From assembly GCA_016081115.2 (NCBI GenBank), contig JABTTQ020003011.1, positions 186,001 to 250,000 on the forward strand: a DNA stretch of 64,000 bases, in the 5' to 3' direction. How positions within the stretch are numbered: position 1 is the stretch's first letter; each line of letters begins with the position of its first letter. Origin of the DNA: Rehmannia glutinosa. Taxonomy: Eukaryota; Streptophyta; Magnoliopsida; Lamiales; Orobanchaceae. The notes under the pieces are model-generated. The model was not told the origin of the DNA, ran no database searches, and worked only from the letters and a program-made list of their open reading frames with translations. Below, in pieces: positions 34,358 through 45,913 of the stretch. The position numbers and the translations under genes are program-made.

Positions 34358-36029
34358 CACCCCAGTCATGAATCAGGAAACTAATAAGTAACTACAGAAA
34401 GAGAGTATTGAACAAGTATGAACTCGCAAGCATAAAACATGAATTGCTTGAATTTTAAGCACTCAATCATGCATATACTTGACACTGCACATGTAGATAA
34501 AATAAGAAACTTTGCTCACCAACCAACATTTATGGTAATCCTTTCAGAACAACGATCTTGGCAAGTAGATAATATATCACCAAACCACAAAAATGGTGGA
34601 TACAACAAAAATTTGTGAATTTATCGAAGTTAAAAGTTGATGGATACAAGGAAACTCGTCAGTTAAGCATAGAGGATAATAATGAATATTGATTGGGATG
34701 AATGATGAATTTCAAAGCCACAATATTTTTAGGTCATTGACTCATGAAGAATACAAAATCCAAGTCAAAATCTATAAAGAGAAGAAGCCGGTGAAGGGAT
34801 AAATGGGCCTGGACAAGTTCGAAGTCCACAAAAAGGAAATTAAAAATAGACGAAAATGGATTAAGGAAATAAATTTCGACGATGAATGACCCAATATTAT
34901 TGGAAACTTAAATGAGAGAGTGCGATCTTTGTGAGCCCACAAGGAAAAACTAGGACATGGGTCTACTGGTAGCTTTAAAATATTGACTCATTTTAACTTG
35001 AGCCTCTATTAAATAGAGAAAGAAAGAAAAAGAGAAAACAAAGATAGTTAGAGATAACAAAATATCGGATAAGGAGTTGAATCAAGAAAAGAGAAAAAAC
35101 ATAATATCAATCAAGAATCTCAATGGAAAATATAAGAATAACCACGGAGAAAAGAAAGTTGAAACAAAACAATTGAAAGTACAAATAAGAAATGAGGCGA
35201 CTAAGACAGTAAATGAATTGGAAAGCAGAGGTAGATTTCACACAATAGTTACAAATTTCTTTGTGAGGTAGGGATATAATCCATATGAACCTAAGCCCTT
35301 TTTGAGGATTCAATAAATTTTTAAAGAGAATCAAAAAAGACAGGAAGAGTTAGCAAGCCCAAGATGTCAAAACAGATGAGAACATGGTCGAGTCAAAGAC
35401 TAAACGAAAAATCTGATGAAAAATATAGCAAGCCCAAAAATGTGGACAGTGATGATGAGGCCCAAGATCAATCGCAGGAAAGCTCGTTTAGACTTAGTGA
35501 TCCATTCAATTTGAAAAAATTACTCAATTGCAGAGAGAAGAAGATGATGGAAGTTAGGGACAAAAAAAGAATGTAAAGCGAGAGATAAAATCAAGAAAGG
35601 AAAAAGTGAATTGAGAGGCAAATTAGAGAGAGAAAATTTGAATCGCGAACATAGTAGGAGATAAAGAGCAACGAAGAAAACGAATAAGACAAAAGAAAGA
35701 CTGGAAGGGGAGGAAGAAGGAAAGTAGGGAGGAAATCCAAAAATCCCCACTTTACCAAATGAAAAATTCGTTATCTGATAATGACATATCAAATTGTAAT
35801 AGAGTGTTTTGCAAGAAAATAATCAAAGAATAGGCAGAGAAAATTTGAAACTTTAGAAAATGCTTGGGTTTGAAAGAGGAAAGAAATGATTCGGAGGAAA
35901 TTGAAAGAATAAAAGATCATGACAGAAGGGAGTGTGAAAAATAATACAAAGCATTGAAGAGCATCCACACGGGCTGGAAGAAAATAGGTAAGAAATGAAT
36001 CTACTAAGCTTTAATGTTAAAGGATGATA
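34354..36029. other. GypD interior, unrecognised A-rich sequence
   Basis: A-rich, with short frames on the plus strand (for example 35364-35576) that are Lys/Glu-rich and not recognisable. No gag, protease, RT or integrase motif on either strand. Probably degenerate internal or captured sequence, possibly the LINE ORF1 side of the remnant described next. Confidence 0.4.
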
Positions 36030-37300
36030 ATCACAATTGGGGACCTAAACCCTTCAGGGTGGTGGATATTTGGATGTTTGACCTATATTTTTAGATTTTG
36101 TAAATCCGAATGAAAAAGATGGGGTGCGGGGATGAGGATCATTTGTTCTCAGAGAAAAGCTTAAAAAGGCTTAAGGAAAACTCAAACTAGTGGAATAGAG
36201 GAGTTTTGGAGGATCTAAACCAAAACATCTAGGAGGCAAAGGAAGAATCAAATAGTTGGACATGAACTTTGAAGCTGGAAAAAATAAAGAAAAAAGACAT
36301 TACAAATTGGAAGGAAATTTGGTTTCATTTGCAAGATTTGTTGATGACAAGGGATGCTTTATTGTTTTAAAAATCTCTATTGAAATTTTTGGCAAAGGGA
36401 GATTTGAATTCGGATTTTATCATTTAATGTCACGAGGAATGTTAAGAAAAAGGGGGTTAGAGAAATTTTTATGAATGAATTGGTGAACTTTGTCTGCTCT
36501 ACAGAAACAAAATAGAGAAAATTGATGGAGAGTTTGGTGTAAAATTATGGTCAATTAACGATTTTGGGTTGGGATACTTGGGTTCTCAAAAAGCATCGGT
36601 AGATTACTCAACACGCGAGATAATAGAATATTTACTCTTTATCAAAGATTGGCCCATCAAAGGAAGTTCAAGAATAATAAGGAAATGAGAAAATGATGAC
36701 AAGTTGATAAAATTTGCAATGTTAATTCATCTTGTTCATTTCTTAGGAAGAGAAAACTTTGGGAGGAGATACATGCAAAATTGAGCCAATAAAAAAGTGT
36801 ATTTCGATGACTTTAATGTAGTCAATTTTCAATGGGGAAGAAAAGACATTCTGAGGTAATGTGAATAATAGAGAAACGAAAGAAATAGTTTTATTAGAAA
36901 TTGTGAAGTTATTGATCTCCTTCTAAGAAAAAGATTCACTTGGTATAAATGTGATGACGGTTGTGTCAATTAGATAGAATTGTAATCTCATAGGTGGATG
37001 GAAAGCTCGCTTCGAATTATTTATTATTATTTAGTGGGGTTGAAAACAAACATTTATGTCTATTACTCAATCATTTTGAAGCAGAGGCACAATTGATAAT
37101 TGGGAGCCAAAACCATTTAGATTTCTAGATTGTTGGCATTTATATTCGAATTTTCATGTTTTTCTGAGAATTAGAAAAGAATAAAATTAAGATCCGGGGA
37201 TAAGATTCTTTTGCTCTAAAGAAAAATTGAAAATGCTAAAGGATAAACTCAAAGTTTGGAACAAGTGTTTTGGGTCATTAATAGAAAAATATAAAGTCGT
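36030..37300 (+). pseudogene. Degenerate LINE endonuclease remnants inside GypD
   Basis: The plus strand shows scattered plant LINE endonuclease-domain signatures in mixed frames: NWGPKPFRVVDIW (about 36036), SFVLREKLK (about 36140), NVNSSCSFLRKRKLWEEI (about 36720), FNVVNFQWGRKD (about 36815), EVIDLLLRKRFTWYK (about 36907), DNWEPKPFRFLDCW (about 37097), FFCSKEKLKMLKDKLKVWNK (about 37206). The GPKPFR block and the KEKLK block each occur twice, so two LINE pieces are present. They run opposite to GypD and are heavily mutated, unlike its LTRs. Confidence 0.6.
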
Positions 37301-37692
37301 ATATTAGAAAAATACTTGCAAAATTCAAGTTTTAGGTGTCATTAAAACATATCCAAATTCAAATACATATACTGAATTTAAAACATTTATTCATGTGGGT
37401 CAAAACATTAAAGTAATTAATCACATACAATAAATGAAAATAATACAATTCTCGAAACAATGTTATATCATCACATAATCTTTGTCACCCAATGTGCATT
37501 CTCATAAACTGCAATCTAAAGCCAGAAACATAAATAAGACATTATACATGCATAATTAAACTGAATGTAAAACTTACCATGCAGTGGAAGGAGATGCTCA
37601 ATGCGCGACTCAGAACCCATAGCTCGTTTACTTTAAACTTATCGTAAATTAAATCATTTTAAAGTCTACAGAACCGATTTTAAAAAGCCTCG

Positions 37693-37704
37693 GCTCTGAT
37701 ACCA
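37693..37704 (-). other. Primer-binding site of GypD
   Basis: The plus strand gctctgatacca is the reverse complement of TGGTATCAGAGC. It lies five bases inside the LTR at 37710 and proves minus-strand orientation with the right-hand LTR as the 5' LTR. Confidence 0.93.
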
Positions 37705-37709
37705 CTAAA

Positions 37710-40143
37710 TGTAGCGCCATTTCAAGCTTGTTTGAATTTTAATGTATAAATAAGGAATTGAAATAGAAATACTCTAAAGAATGCTTAAAAATATGGAATC
37801 AAAAAAATCTTGCTTTTTTTTTTGAAAACTTTGCAGCGGAATTAAATGCTTATAACAAGAGAAACTGAAAGACATGAAATCTTGAAAGACATGGGTTTCC
37901 GAGTCACTGCGTCGTGCCATCTCCTTCCTCATCTGGGTTCCAATCTGAAAACATTCAACATTCGTGGAATGAGCTAAAGGAGCTCAACAAGTAATCTCAT
38001 GCATGAATGCATGCCTAAATCAATATCCGACATTTATACCTTGAAAAGACTTTACATTTTCTTTACTTAAAAACCTTTCACATTCATACTTAAAACATTG
38101 TCTTTCTTTTCGTAAAACATTCTTAGGACGCGAGCTCACTTGGTGACACATTGTTCTAATCAGGGTCGCAGTGGGCCTTATTATTTGGAACCCGATTAAC
38201 ATTTTGCCCGAAGGCCCATTTCCTTTCATTTTGCCCGGAGGCCCATTTCCATTCGTTTTGCCCGAAGGCCCATTTCATTGAACATTAACATTAGCCGCAA
38301 GCGGCACATTGTCGAACGCCGGTCCCCGCGCCCATTTCACTCACTCCTGCACCCATTTTCTTTGAAAAAACATTATACTTTATGACTTGACTTGACTTAG
38401 TCTCGTATGCTTGTGAAATGCCGTGAACATACATTAACATGAATACATGATGCATGGACCTAAGTGATGCAACTTTTCATTAAATACGAGAATAAATATA
38501 AACGCATAGCATAATAATTAAATCACATTAACTTGCACAATATGAGAACAAAACATCACATTCAATTTGGTTAGGGAAAACCCTACGTTCAATTAATTAG
38601 GGATAATCCTATATTCAGATTAGTTAAGGAAAGCCTACATAATCAACTAGTTAAAGAAATACCATATACTCGGTTAATAGGAAAACCCATGTATCCAATT
38701 AGTTAGGAAAAAGTACATTTAGTTAATTAGGGATAACCCTATATTCAACTTATCAGGAAAACCTTATGTTCAATTAATTTGTGAACTCTATAGTCTAGAT
38801 TCAAATATACTTGGGGAAAAGTCATATATTCACTTGGTTAGGGAATACCCTACATTCATTTAATTAAGGAAAACCCTATATCCAATTAGTTAGGGGAAAA
38901 TCCTATATTCAATTAGTTAAGGGAAAACACTATATTCAGTTAGTCAAGGGAAAACCTTATATTCAATTAGTTAAGAGAAAACCATATATCCAATTAGTTA
39001 GGGGGAAACCCTATATTCAATCAGTTAAGGGAAAACCCTACATTCAATTAGTCAGGGGAAAATCCTATATTCATTTAGTTAGGGATAAACCCTATGTTCA
39101 ACTAATTAGGAAAAACCCTATGTTCAGCTAATAGAGGTGTGCAATTAACGCCGTGTCCAGACCACCATACATGTATTACAATAATCCTAGGATACGAAAT
39201 CTATAATATATATTATAAATATACCGAAAACATATTTCACTTTGCTTGTAGGTGATACAGAAGGCATAAACTAATTAAATACATTAGCCTTCTACATTAA
39301 GAGTTCATCACGGCATCTGACTTTGAATGAGAAACATTACTAGACAATTATTTAATAAGCTAAGAATTGATTATGCATGCCTATTGTTCACACGTTTAAA
39401 TGAGAATACTGAGACGAGTTTACGGAGTCCCTTGCCCTGTTCAATATAGATTCATGATATTAGGCAGAGTAAATTATAAAAGGCGTATAGGTTTCAAGTA
39501 GGCCGTGGAACTTAAACGGAAAATACTTTCTGAAACTGAAATCGAAATATTCGAACCTTATCGAGTGGCAACTCAATTAATCCCAAAAACACAATCATCC
39601 ATACAGACTAGACGAAAAGCTTTACAATTAAACATGATAATAATTTAAATGTAGTTCTACATGAAACTAAGGAGATTACTTGCCTGATCAATTTAGGGTT
39701 AGTAAAATTCTATTCAGGCCTCCTTTAAATCGATCGCGCTTGGGAAGTCACCTTTCTTTTCTTCTCTCTTCTTTGGCCGACTAATCTCTCTCGAATAATC
39801 TCTCTCTGGCGTCTCCTATTTGTGTTCTCAATGTGTGTGTTTTACGTGTCTTATATCTGTGTTTTAACCTACTCTCAATTGGGCTAGGTTTAAGGCCTAT
39901 AATGAACTTACTAATAATATGAACCTGATTTAAAACTCCAAGCTAATTAAAAGTCCATTTATTCGTATAAGGCCCAAATAAAGTAAATTCACAGTCCAAT
40001 TAAAAAGTCTCTTTATTATCCGTAATTTAATAAATTAACTATCTAGTAAATCATTAATAAATTCTCCATTATTATTCCATAAAATAAACAAATAACATGA
40101 TTAATAAAATTCTTATTAAGGCATAAAAATTCGGGTCGTTACA
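37710..40143 (-). repeat. 5' LTR of GypD
   Basis: 2434 bp partner of 31759-34213. Differences between the pair are few and mostly of one kind: CG, TCG or CCG in one copy against CAG or CTG in the other, or loss of a single base beside such sites. It includes the second 27-bp repeat array (about 38560-39133). Confidence 0.93.
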
Positions 40144-40148
40144 AGACT
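40144..40148. repeat. Target-site duplication of GypD, right copy
   Basis: agact, the same as 31754-31758; ORF3 of CopC continues directly after it. Confidence 0.9.
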
Positions 40149-42744
40149 ACTGATGCCAATCAGCAGAGTGTAGAAGACCCAGCTGCTCATGAGACAGCTG
40201 TGGAGAAAAAAAGAGCTGAGACAGCTGAGACTCTTGAGGAAAGAGTTGTCTCGTCCACTCAGACCAATGCCAATATACCTGAGGAGGAGTTAGCTCCACT
40301 TGCTACGATTCCGGAAGATGGAGATGATGATGATGACGTGATAATGTACTCTCCAGTCTACCCGAATATTCATCAGAGATTGAGGAACTGGAGAAGATGG
40401 AAGTTGGACTACTCTCGACAGCAATTTGAGCACCCAGAGTACATCGAAGAAGAAGAGGAGCTCCTAAGCTTCCTAGGAAACGTCTCTGTCCCCTATGCCC
40501 TAAATGAAGAATTCTGCATGGATGCCCTCCGTGCCATTAAGGAAGATGAGAAGGAAAAGGCCTTGGAGAAGGCCAAAGCTCTTGAAAAATCAAAGATGTG
40601 CATGTTCACTGGAGGTCATCAGCATCACATGGACTCGATCGTGGTGGTGACTTGGAGGAGATTGATCTGCAAGCGATTGAGAAGGTCGAGTTCAATAGGC
40701 CATCAAAGAATGAAAAGCCATGCACGAACAACATTTGCAAGAGGGTCCGGGAGAATCTTCTAAACTCTCTCCCAGCTCTAACCCCTGGATGTGGCGCGAG
40801 AGAAGATCGTTGTTGTTATTGTTGTCACCATATCCCCATGCATTCTGAGAATGGCTCTCAGGGGACTGGCGATGAAGCTAGGGAAGGAGATGAAGTGGGC
40901 ACCCTAGCAAAGCCAACTCCTGAAGGTGTTGAGACACATGCCCCACGGCTGATTACTCAAAAGGAAAAACATCTGAGTCTCAGGAGCAGAGCAACCCCAC
41001 AACAGTTAACTCGGTTGGTGCGCGGTGAGGGGGAAGCTCTCTCCACCACAACTAGGTCGGAGGATGTTGTGGGAGACAAACAAATGAAGTTAGGAGGAAA
41101 AGGTGAGAAACAAACGAAAGATCAAGTTGACGAAGCTCAGACGGTTGTGACTGTCTCAGCTAAAACTTCTTCTGCATTGAAGGCCAATGACGTTGTTGAT
41201 GTAGCTAAGACGAAGGATGAAAAGAGGCCATGGGAGTTGAGACTCCTGGCCATGAAAGTGCAATTCTAGGAGTTGAGACTTCGATGGATGCCACCGAAGA
41301 CCCCAAGGCGGTGAGTGCGCCGGGAAGGAAAACTATCCAAGACCCTAATGTAGTTGAGCGCACTTAGGGATGTTGAAGGCCCTACAACGGTTGATATCTT
41401 GCTGGGGTAATGAAGGCCTAAAGGAGGTTGAGACTTTCTTAGGTAAAGAAGTTGAGAAAGAGCAAATTCTAATGTAGAGACGGTGATGAAGATAAAGAAT
41501 CAAGACTCTCGGTGATTCAGGAAAACATTGACATGAATCAACACTCCAACAATGAAGCCGAGTCCACACCCATTGATGAATCTTCCAAAGACAAGGCCGA
41601 GGATGCTCAAGACTCTCGGAGTACTGTCAGTGATAAAACAACTCAATGAGGTTCGATTTGTTGATGAGTCAACCCCATGGCTACATCACACTCTGATGGC
41701 GTTGATAAAACAGTTGAGACCAGTCGACTCAAAAGTAAAAACAAATTGATCTTGTGAAGGCTGTTAAGATAGCGAGGGTCGATCGGTGAAAGAGCTAACA
41801 CAAGCTTGCTCAAGTCGCAAAAACCGATCGGCTAAGCGAGCTAAGACAGGCTCCAACTGCTGCCGAAGCTGGTATAGCTGAGGCAAGTCAAGCTGACTCT
41901 AGTTGAAAGGAGAAGGGAAAGGCTCCACAAGTTGGACCTACTGGAATCCCTCTCGTCCCGGACAACATGTTTGAAGAAATATTCCATTTTGAAGTCGAGT
42001 TGCCACATTTGGATGTCGAGTCTGCTAGATACCAAGCCAAATACACTATGGAAGTAGAGACCGGAGTTCCAACTGATTCCACAATAGTGCATATAGGTTT
42101 TGACTTTGATGTTGTTTGGCCTGAGGAAGAGTTTGCTTCTACAGCCAACTTCTGGAAGGCGTTTAAAGCCATTTGCGAAGAAATCGAGAAAATGGAACAT
42201 GGCTTAGCATTGTTAGACCTAAGGATGGACAACCGTGATGCAAATATCAGTAGGGATATTCAAGATGTTGTTCTACGAATCAGAGAATGGGCTGCACAAA
42301 CAACTGCTATGAGATTAGAGCAAGTCCGTTACTTCAAGTCACTCTTTGAAGAGTTGCTAGTCTGGAGTGCGGATAATATACAGTTTCAGCAGATGCAGAA
42401 GGAGTATATGGTGATAATTGAATAATCCCACAAGTCGGACATGGAGTTACTTAAGCTGCAACACAAGAGCGAGATTGCAAGACTGGAGGCAACATGAACC
42501 AGCAATTCAGTGTTCTCCAGACAGAAATGAAATTAATGGCAGCTGAGTCAAAGGCTACGCGATTAGAATTTAGAACAGCCTACTCCAAAGCAGATGGCAA
42601 TCAAAACTCTACAAACAGCCGACTTGACTTCATTCTCAGTGGATTGTTCCCTGGCCTGACCTTATCGTTTGGTCATGATTCCAAAAAAGGGGAAGATGAG
42701 GCCTTGAAGGAACTGAAGGAAGGGAAAGGGAGTCATAAGGTAAT
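40149..42744 (+). pseudogene. ORF3 of CopC, C-terminal part
   Basis: Continues ORF3 after GypD. Open to about 40620 with an acidic run, YSPVYPNIHQRLRNWRRWKL (about 40350), an EEEEELLSFLGNVSV block and a Lys/Glu helix. Broken between about 40620 and 41960, then open again 41967-42425: HFEVELPHLDVESARYQ, FDFDVVWPEEEFAS, then a predicted helical stretch DVVLRIREWAAQTTAMRLEQ and a VRYFKSLFEELLVWSADN block. The last frame (42494 on) runs into the LTR. About 1 kb of C-terminal sequence present in CopA and CopB is missing: homology stops just after the internal purine tract (about 42684). Confidence 0.65.
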
Positions 42745-44316
42745 TGTTAGGAAATTTATTTGTTTAGATTTTGATAATACCATGTAAAACTTATATTAGA
42801 AAGTTGGCACCCCATTTTCCTTGTATTTATATGTTGTAATAGATAGGACTGAAAGAGCTGAGTGGAGTCAGCTATGTCGAAGAATGCAAGAAGTCAACTG
42901 CAGATCAAAGTGAAGACTCCACTGTGTGTCAGCTGAGTATGGTCAAGATGGAAGGTAAAGACTCGACTGAAGGAGACACGGCTGAGGAACAACTGTGTAA
43001 AGGATGTTGAAGTGTCAGTCAAGTCAGTATAGAAGCCAAGTCTAACAGTTGAAGTGACAGTTGAGTCATTCCCACGATTGGAGCAAACTCAAGTCAAGGG
43101 GTATAGGCAGCTGTCAACTCAAGATAACTGACATTGATCCGTTGGAAGGAAGTCAATAATATTACTCGAAATAGTAATAAGTCCAAACTGCCAGGTCTTA
43201 AAGTTTTTGGCCCAGGAATATGCAAAAGGAATAAACCAATGGAAAACACTAGAGCATATGCCAGACCCTGTAAAGCTGTAGATGTATTTAATACGAGGAA
43301 GGTTCAACATCACATTGATGCAGACCAAGAAAAGACAAGCCAACGAACAAAAAGTGTCATTTGAAAATAGCCTATCTCTTCAACGGGCAAATTTTCAAAT
43401 GAGCACTATAAGAGGAAGCATTTGAGAAAAGGTTACCTAAAAAATCAATCTTACAATCAATACTCAAGCAAGCATAACCTACAATATTCTCAAAGCTTAT
43501 CAAGAAAATTCCTCAAGCGTAAAACTCGAAGGAACTCGATCCAACACACGCTGTGAAGGAAAGGTTACTTCAATCGGTTGAAGAGGAAAAGTTTCAAGAA
43601 TAAAGAGGGATCGACTCTCCAAGTTGAAGGAGCTGTAGTGAGGTTCAAGGTCGAACAAGAAGTTTCAAGTTTGTTGGAAGGATGTGTGATCAATTCCAAA
43701 GACTTGAAGGGAGGCAAGTAGCAAGACATAACCTGTCTTGTGAAGAAAGCGAGTCGTAGGAGAAGCCAATTTGTGTGATCAAGGTCGTTTCTCTAGACGG
43801 AGAACTGCTTTGTAACTTGATTTGTTACCTAGTGGATTCCTCCAGGAGTTGGAGAAGAGTGGATTAGAGGAATTACCCCATCCTCGAACCACTATAAATT
43901 TGCTTGTGTGATTCACTTTCAATATTTATTTTCTTGCTTATATTTTCATATCTCTTTGATAAGTTATATTGTTATACAACTAATAATAACAAGTTTAAAA
44001 AATGAACTTAAAATTAACAAAGGGTGTTAAAAAATGAACTTAAAATTAACAAAGGGTGTTAAGTCTTCCGCTGTTAAAAACCAAATCATCTATAAGTTAA
44101 GTGTTAGCTGACGCAGCTAAGTTATACTATCAACAGCTCAATCGAGTTTATTGAGTGGGTAACTTTGCTGAAGAAAGCCAACCTAGCTGTCCCCCAAGGA
44201 CTTAGCTGATTTGAGTCAACTCTGTTGAATATTTTAAAAAGACTAAAAAGTTAAAATTTGGTAAAGTTTATTCAACACCTCCTCTAAACCTTACATCATA
44301 CCCCTTGGGACCTATA
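42745..44316 (+). repeat. 3' LTR of CopC
   Basis: 1572 bp starting tgttagg and ending cctata (terminal CA changed to TA). It lacks the MITE of the 5' LTR and so shows the empty site near 43350. It contains a 33-bp tandem duplication near 43996-44061. TATA-like TATAAGA at 43407-43413. The purine-rich stretch 42715-42732 before it is the probable PPT. Confidence 0.92.
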
Positions 44317-44321
44317 AAGGT
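44317..44321. repeat. Target-site duplication of CopC, right copy
   Basis: aaggt, identical to 21886-21890. Confidence 0.88.
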
Positions 44322-45194
44322 GGTAATCTAATTCTTATTAGACCAAGTAAAATTGCAATGTATGTGAAATGCAAAGTATTAGGTAAAGAGAACTCAATAA
44401 AATTAAATAAATATGAGTGAAGAAAATGTTTATAACTTTTGCGCCTGTCGCCTTAGAATATTTAATTTCTTATTAATTAGTGATAGGATTTAAAAATTTT
44501 GTAGAACTTGAAGTAGAAGAGGAAGATTGAAGATTTGGGAGTAAAATTGGTACTGTAATTTTTGGATAGTGGCATTTTAAAATTTTTATTTTTAAATTTT
44601 TAATTTAAAATATTTGGCACATTAAATATATTTTTTATGAAAAATCAAAAATTGGTTGGATTGATAGTGTGACTGCCACCCCAATGCCCAAATTGGGGAC
44701 TTTCAAATTTTCGGTAAAATTGCTAGTGTGGATGCAAACTCGGTTACATATCATGCATTCTTTGTGTTGTGGGTGCATCCCTTGTGGAATTCCCACCCGT
44801 GAGATTTCTATGATTCTACCGGGGCCCTATCTTTTGGAATTTCATCCACAAAACATTTGCACATGTTTATTAATTAATATCATTAAATTATAAATTAATT
44901 TAACTAGCAATCTCTCGCAGAAAATTGAAAAATCCCCAATTTAGGGTGGTGAGATGTCATCCACGTTAGCAATCCGACAATTTTGGAATTTTTCGTCATA
45001 AATTGTCCTCCACGTGCTAAATTTTCTAAATTAAAGTCCAAAATTGCTAATCGAAAATAATTAAAATCTTAAAATGCATCACCCTATAATTAGAGGACCA
45101 ATTTTGCAATTAATCGGAAGATTTGGGATCACGACGGTAAGTGTTGGTGTACAATTTTAACCGATTGACAAAATGAGTTACCAAAATTAATTAA
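44322..45194. other. AT-rich intergenic sequence
   Basis: No coding motif on either strand. It contains near-palindromic AT-rich stretches and blocks resembling weak repeats (for example attgctagtgtggatg near 44718), possibly an old unrecognised repeat. A 74-codon frame at 44669-44893 has no recognisable domain. Confidence 0.4.
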
Positions 45195-45798
45195 TGATCT
45201 ATGGGTGGCGCTATTCGCACCCTTTTTTTATGAGTACACCCACCTTCTAAGACACCACCCCCACTTTTTCAAATATGGCACAATTGTTAAATACACCCCC
45301 GCTTTTTCCAATTTTACCCTTTCATGAAAAACCCCCTGGCACGATGGCACACGTCATCATACCACATGGCACGATGACAAAAATATGGCACGATGGCATG
45401 ATGGCACGATGGCAAAAACATGGCACGATGGCGCGTGATGCCTTATACATGGCACGACAAAGATTTTTCAACCGAAAATTTGAAAATAACATATTTTATG
45501 CTATAAACTAAGAATTACGTTCATTATATGGGGATATGAATACTTTATTGTTAGAATCTTTCAACAATTTGGGTGTTGGAAAAATCTAGGGTTTGTATAA
45601 AAAAAATTTAACTTTCTTCGAGAAGAAGAAGAATGTTGGTGAATGATGTGGGTGTATTTAGAGATTGGGAAGTGTGTATTTAGAACTTGACTTTTAGTAA
45701 GGGTGTTATAGTCTTTTAACTTAATGACATTTTTGAAATTTTAGAGAGTGGGTGTACTCGTCAAAAAAGGGGTGCTAATAGCGCCACCTGTGATCTAT
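45195..45798. mobile_element. hAT-type MITE just upstream of the AAE19-like gene
   Basis: Body 45203-45790 (588 bp), flanked by the 8-bp duplication tgatctat (45195-45202 and 45791-45798). Terminal inverted repeats of about 38 bp: the left gggtggcgctattcgcaccc pairs with the right ggggtgctaatagcgccacc. The right terminus read inward is CAGGTGGCGCT, and the CA start with an 8-bp duplication fits hAT. The interior has short tandem copies of atggcacg (45338-45450). No transposase. Confidence 0.82.
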
Positions 45799-45811
45799 TT
45801 ATGAACCAAAC

Positions 45812-45819
45812 ATAAATAT
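45812..45819 (+). promoter_or_regulatory. Candidate TATA box of the AAE19-like gene
   Basis: ATAAATAT about 95 bp upstream of the ATG at 45914, only 14 bp after the duplicated target of the MITE. Plausible core promoter by position and composition only. If right, the whole upstream promoter is now MITE sequence. Confidence 0.3.
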
Positions 45820-45913
45820 TTGCCTGGTTTGTCTCAGCAGTTTATTGCAAAACGAATGCTTTTCTCTACTAGGAGTAGGACCCGTTCGGCTGGACAAAGC
45901 TCACTCAAAGCTA

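Larger units (their letters stand above)
31759..40143 (-). mobile_element. GypD, non-autonomous gypsy-type LTR retrotransposon, minus strand
   Basis: 8385 bp with 2.4-kb LTRs and only 3.5 kb inside. Minus orientation is set by the PBS (reverse complement of 37693-37704) and by the PPT (34214-34227). On the minus strand the LTRs start tgtaacgacccg / tgtaacaaccg and end ctaca, a form common in plant Ty3/gypsy elements. No gag or pol was recognised on the minus strand, so it would depend on a helper element (LARD-like). The two LTRs are very similar, suggesting a recent insertion. Confidence 0.88.
21891..44316 (+). mobile_element. CopC, Sirevirus-like copia element carrying three nested insertions
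   Basis: 22.4 kb between matching aaggt duplications: 5' LTR 21891-24313 (with a MITE), PBS, gag, pol (internally deleted and hAT-interrupted), promoter-like spacer, ORF3 30475-31758 plus 40144-42744 (split by GypD), 3' LTR 42745-44316. It carries the best preserved coding blocks of the family in this window. Subtracting the MITE, the hAT-like piece and GypD leaves about 12.7 kb. Confidence 0.92.

Noticed and set aside
34187..34369. Minus-strand frame with an Arg-Glu repeat
   Set aside because: Translation of the TC microsatellite at 34296-34353.
1..44316. Endogenous virus (pararetrovirus or retrovirus) as the source of the long third ORF
   Set aside because: The elements have LTRs, Met-tRNA PBS and copia gene order; no movement, coat or recognisable envelope protein features were seen.
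45845..45913. Upstream TTG start extending the first exon by 23 codons
   Set aside because: It has no ATG; the first in-frame ATG is 45914, and the upstream stretch probably belongs to the 5' UTR.
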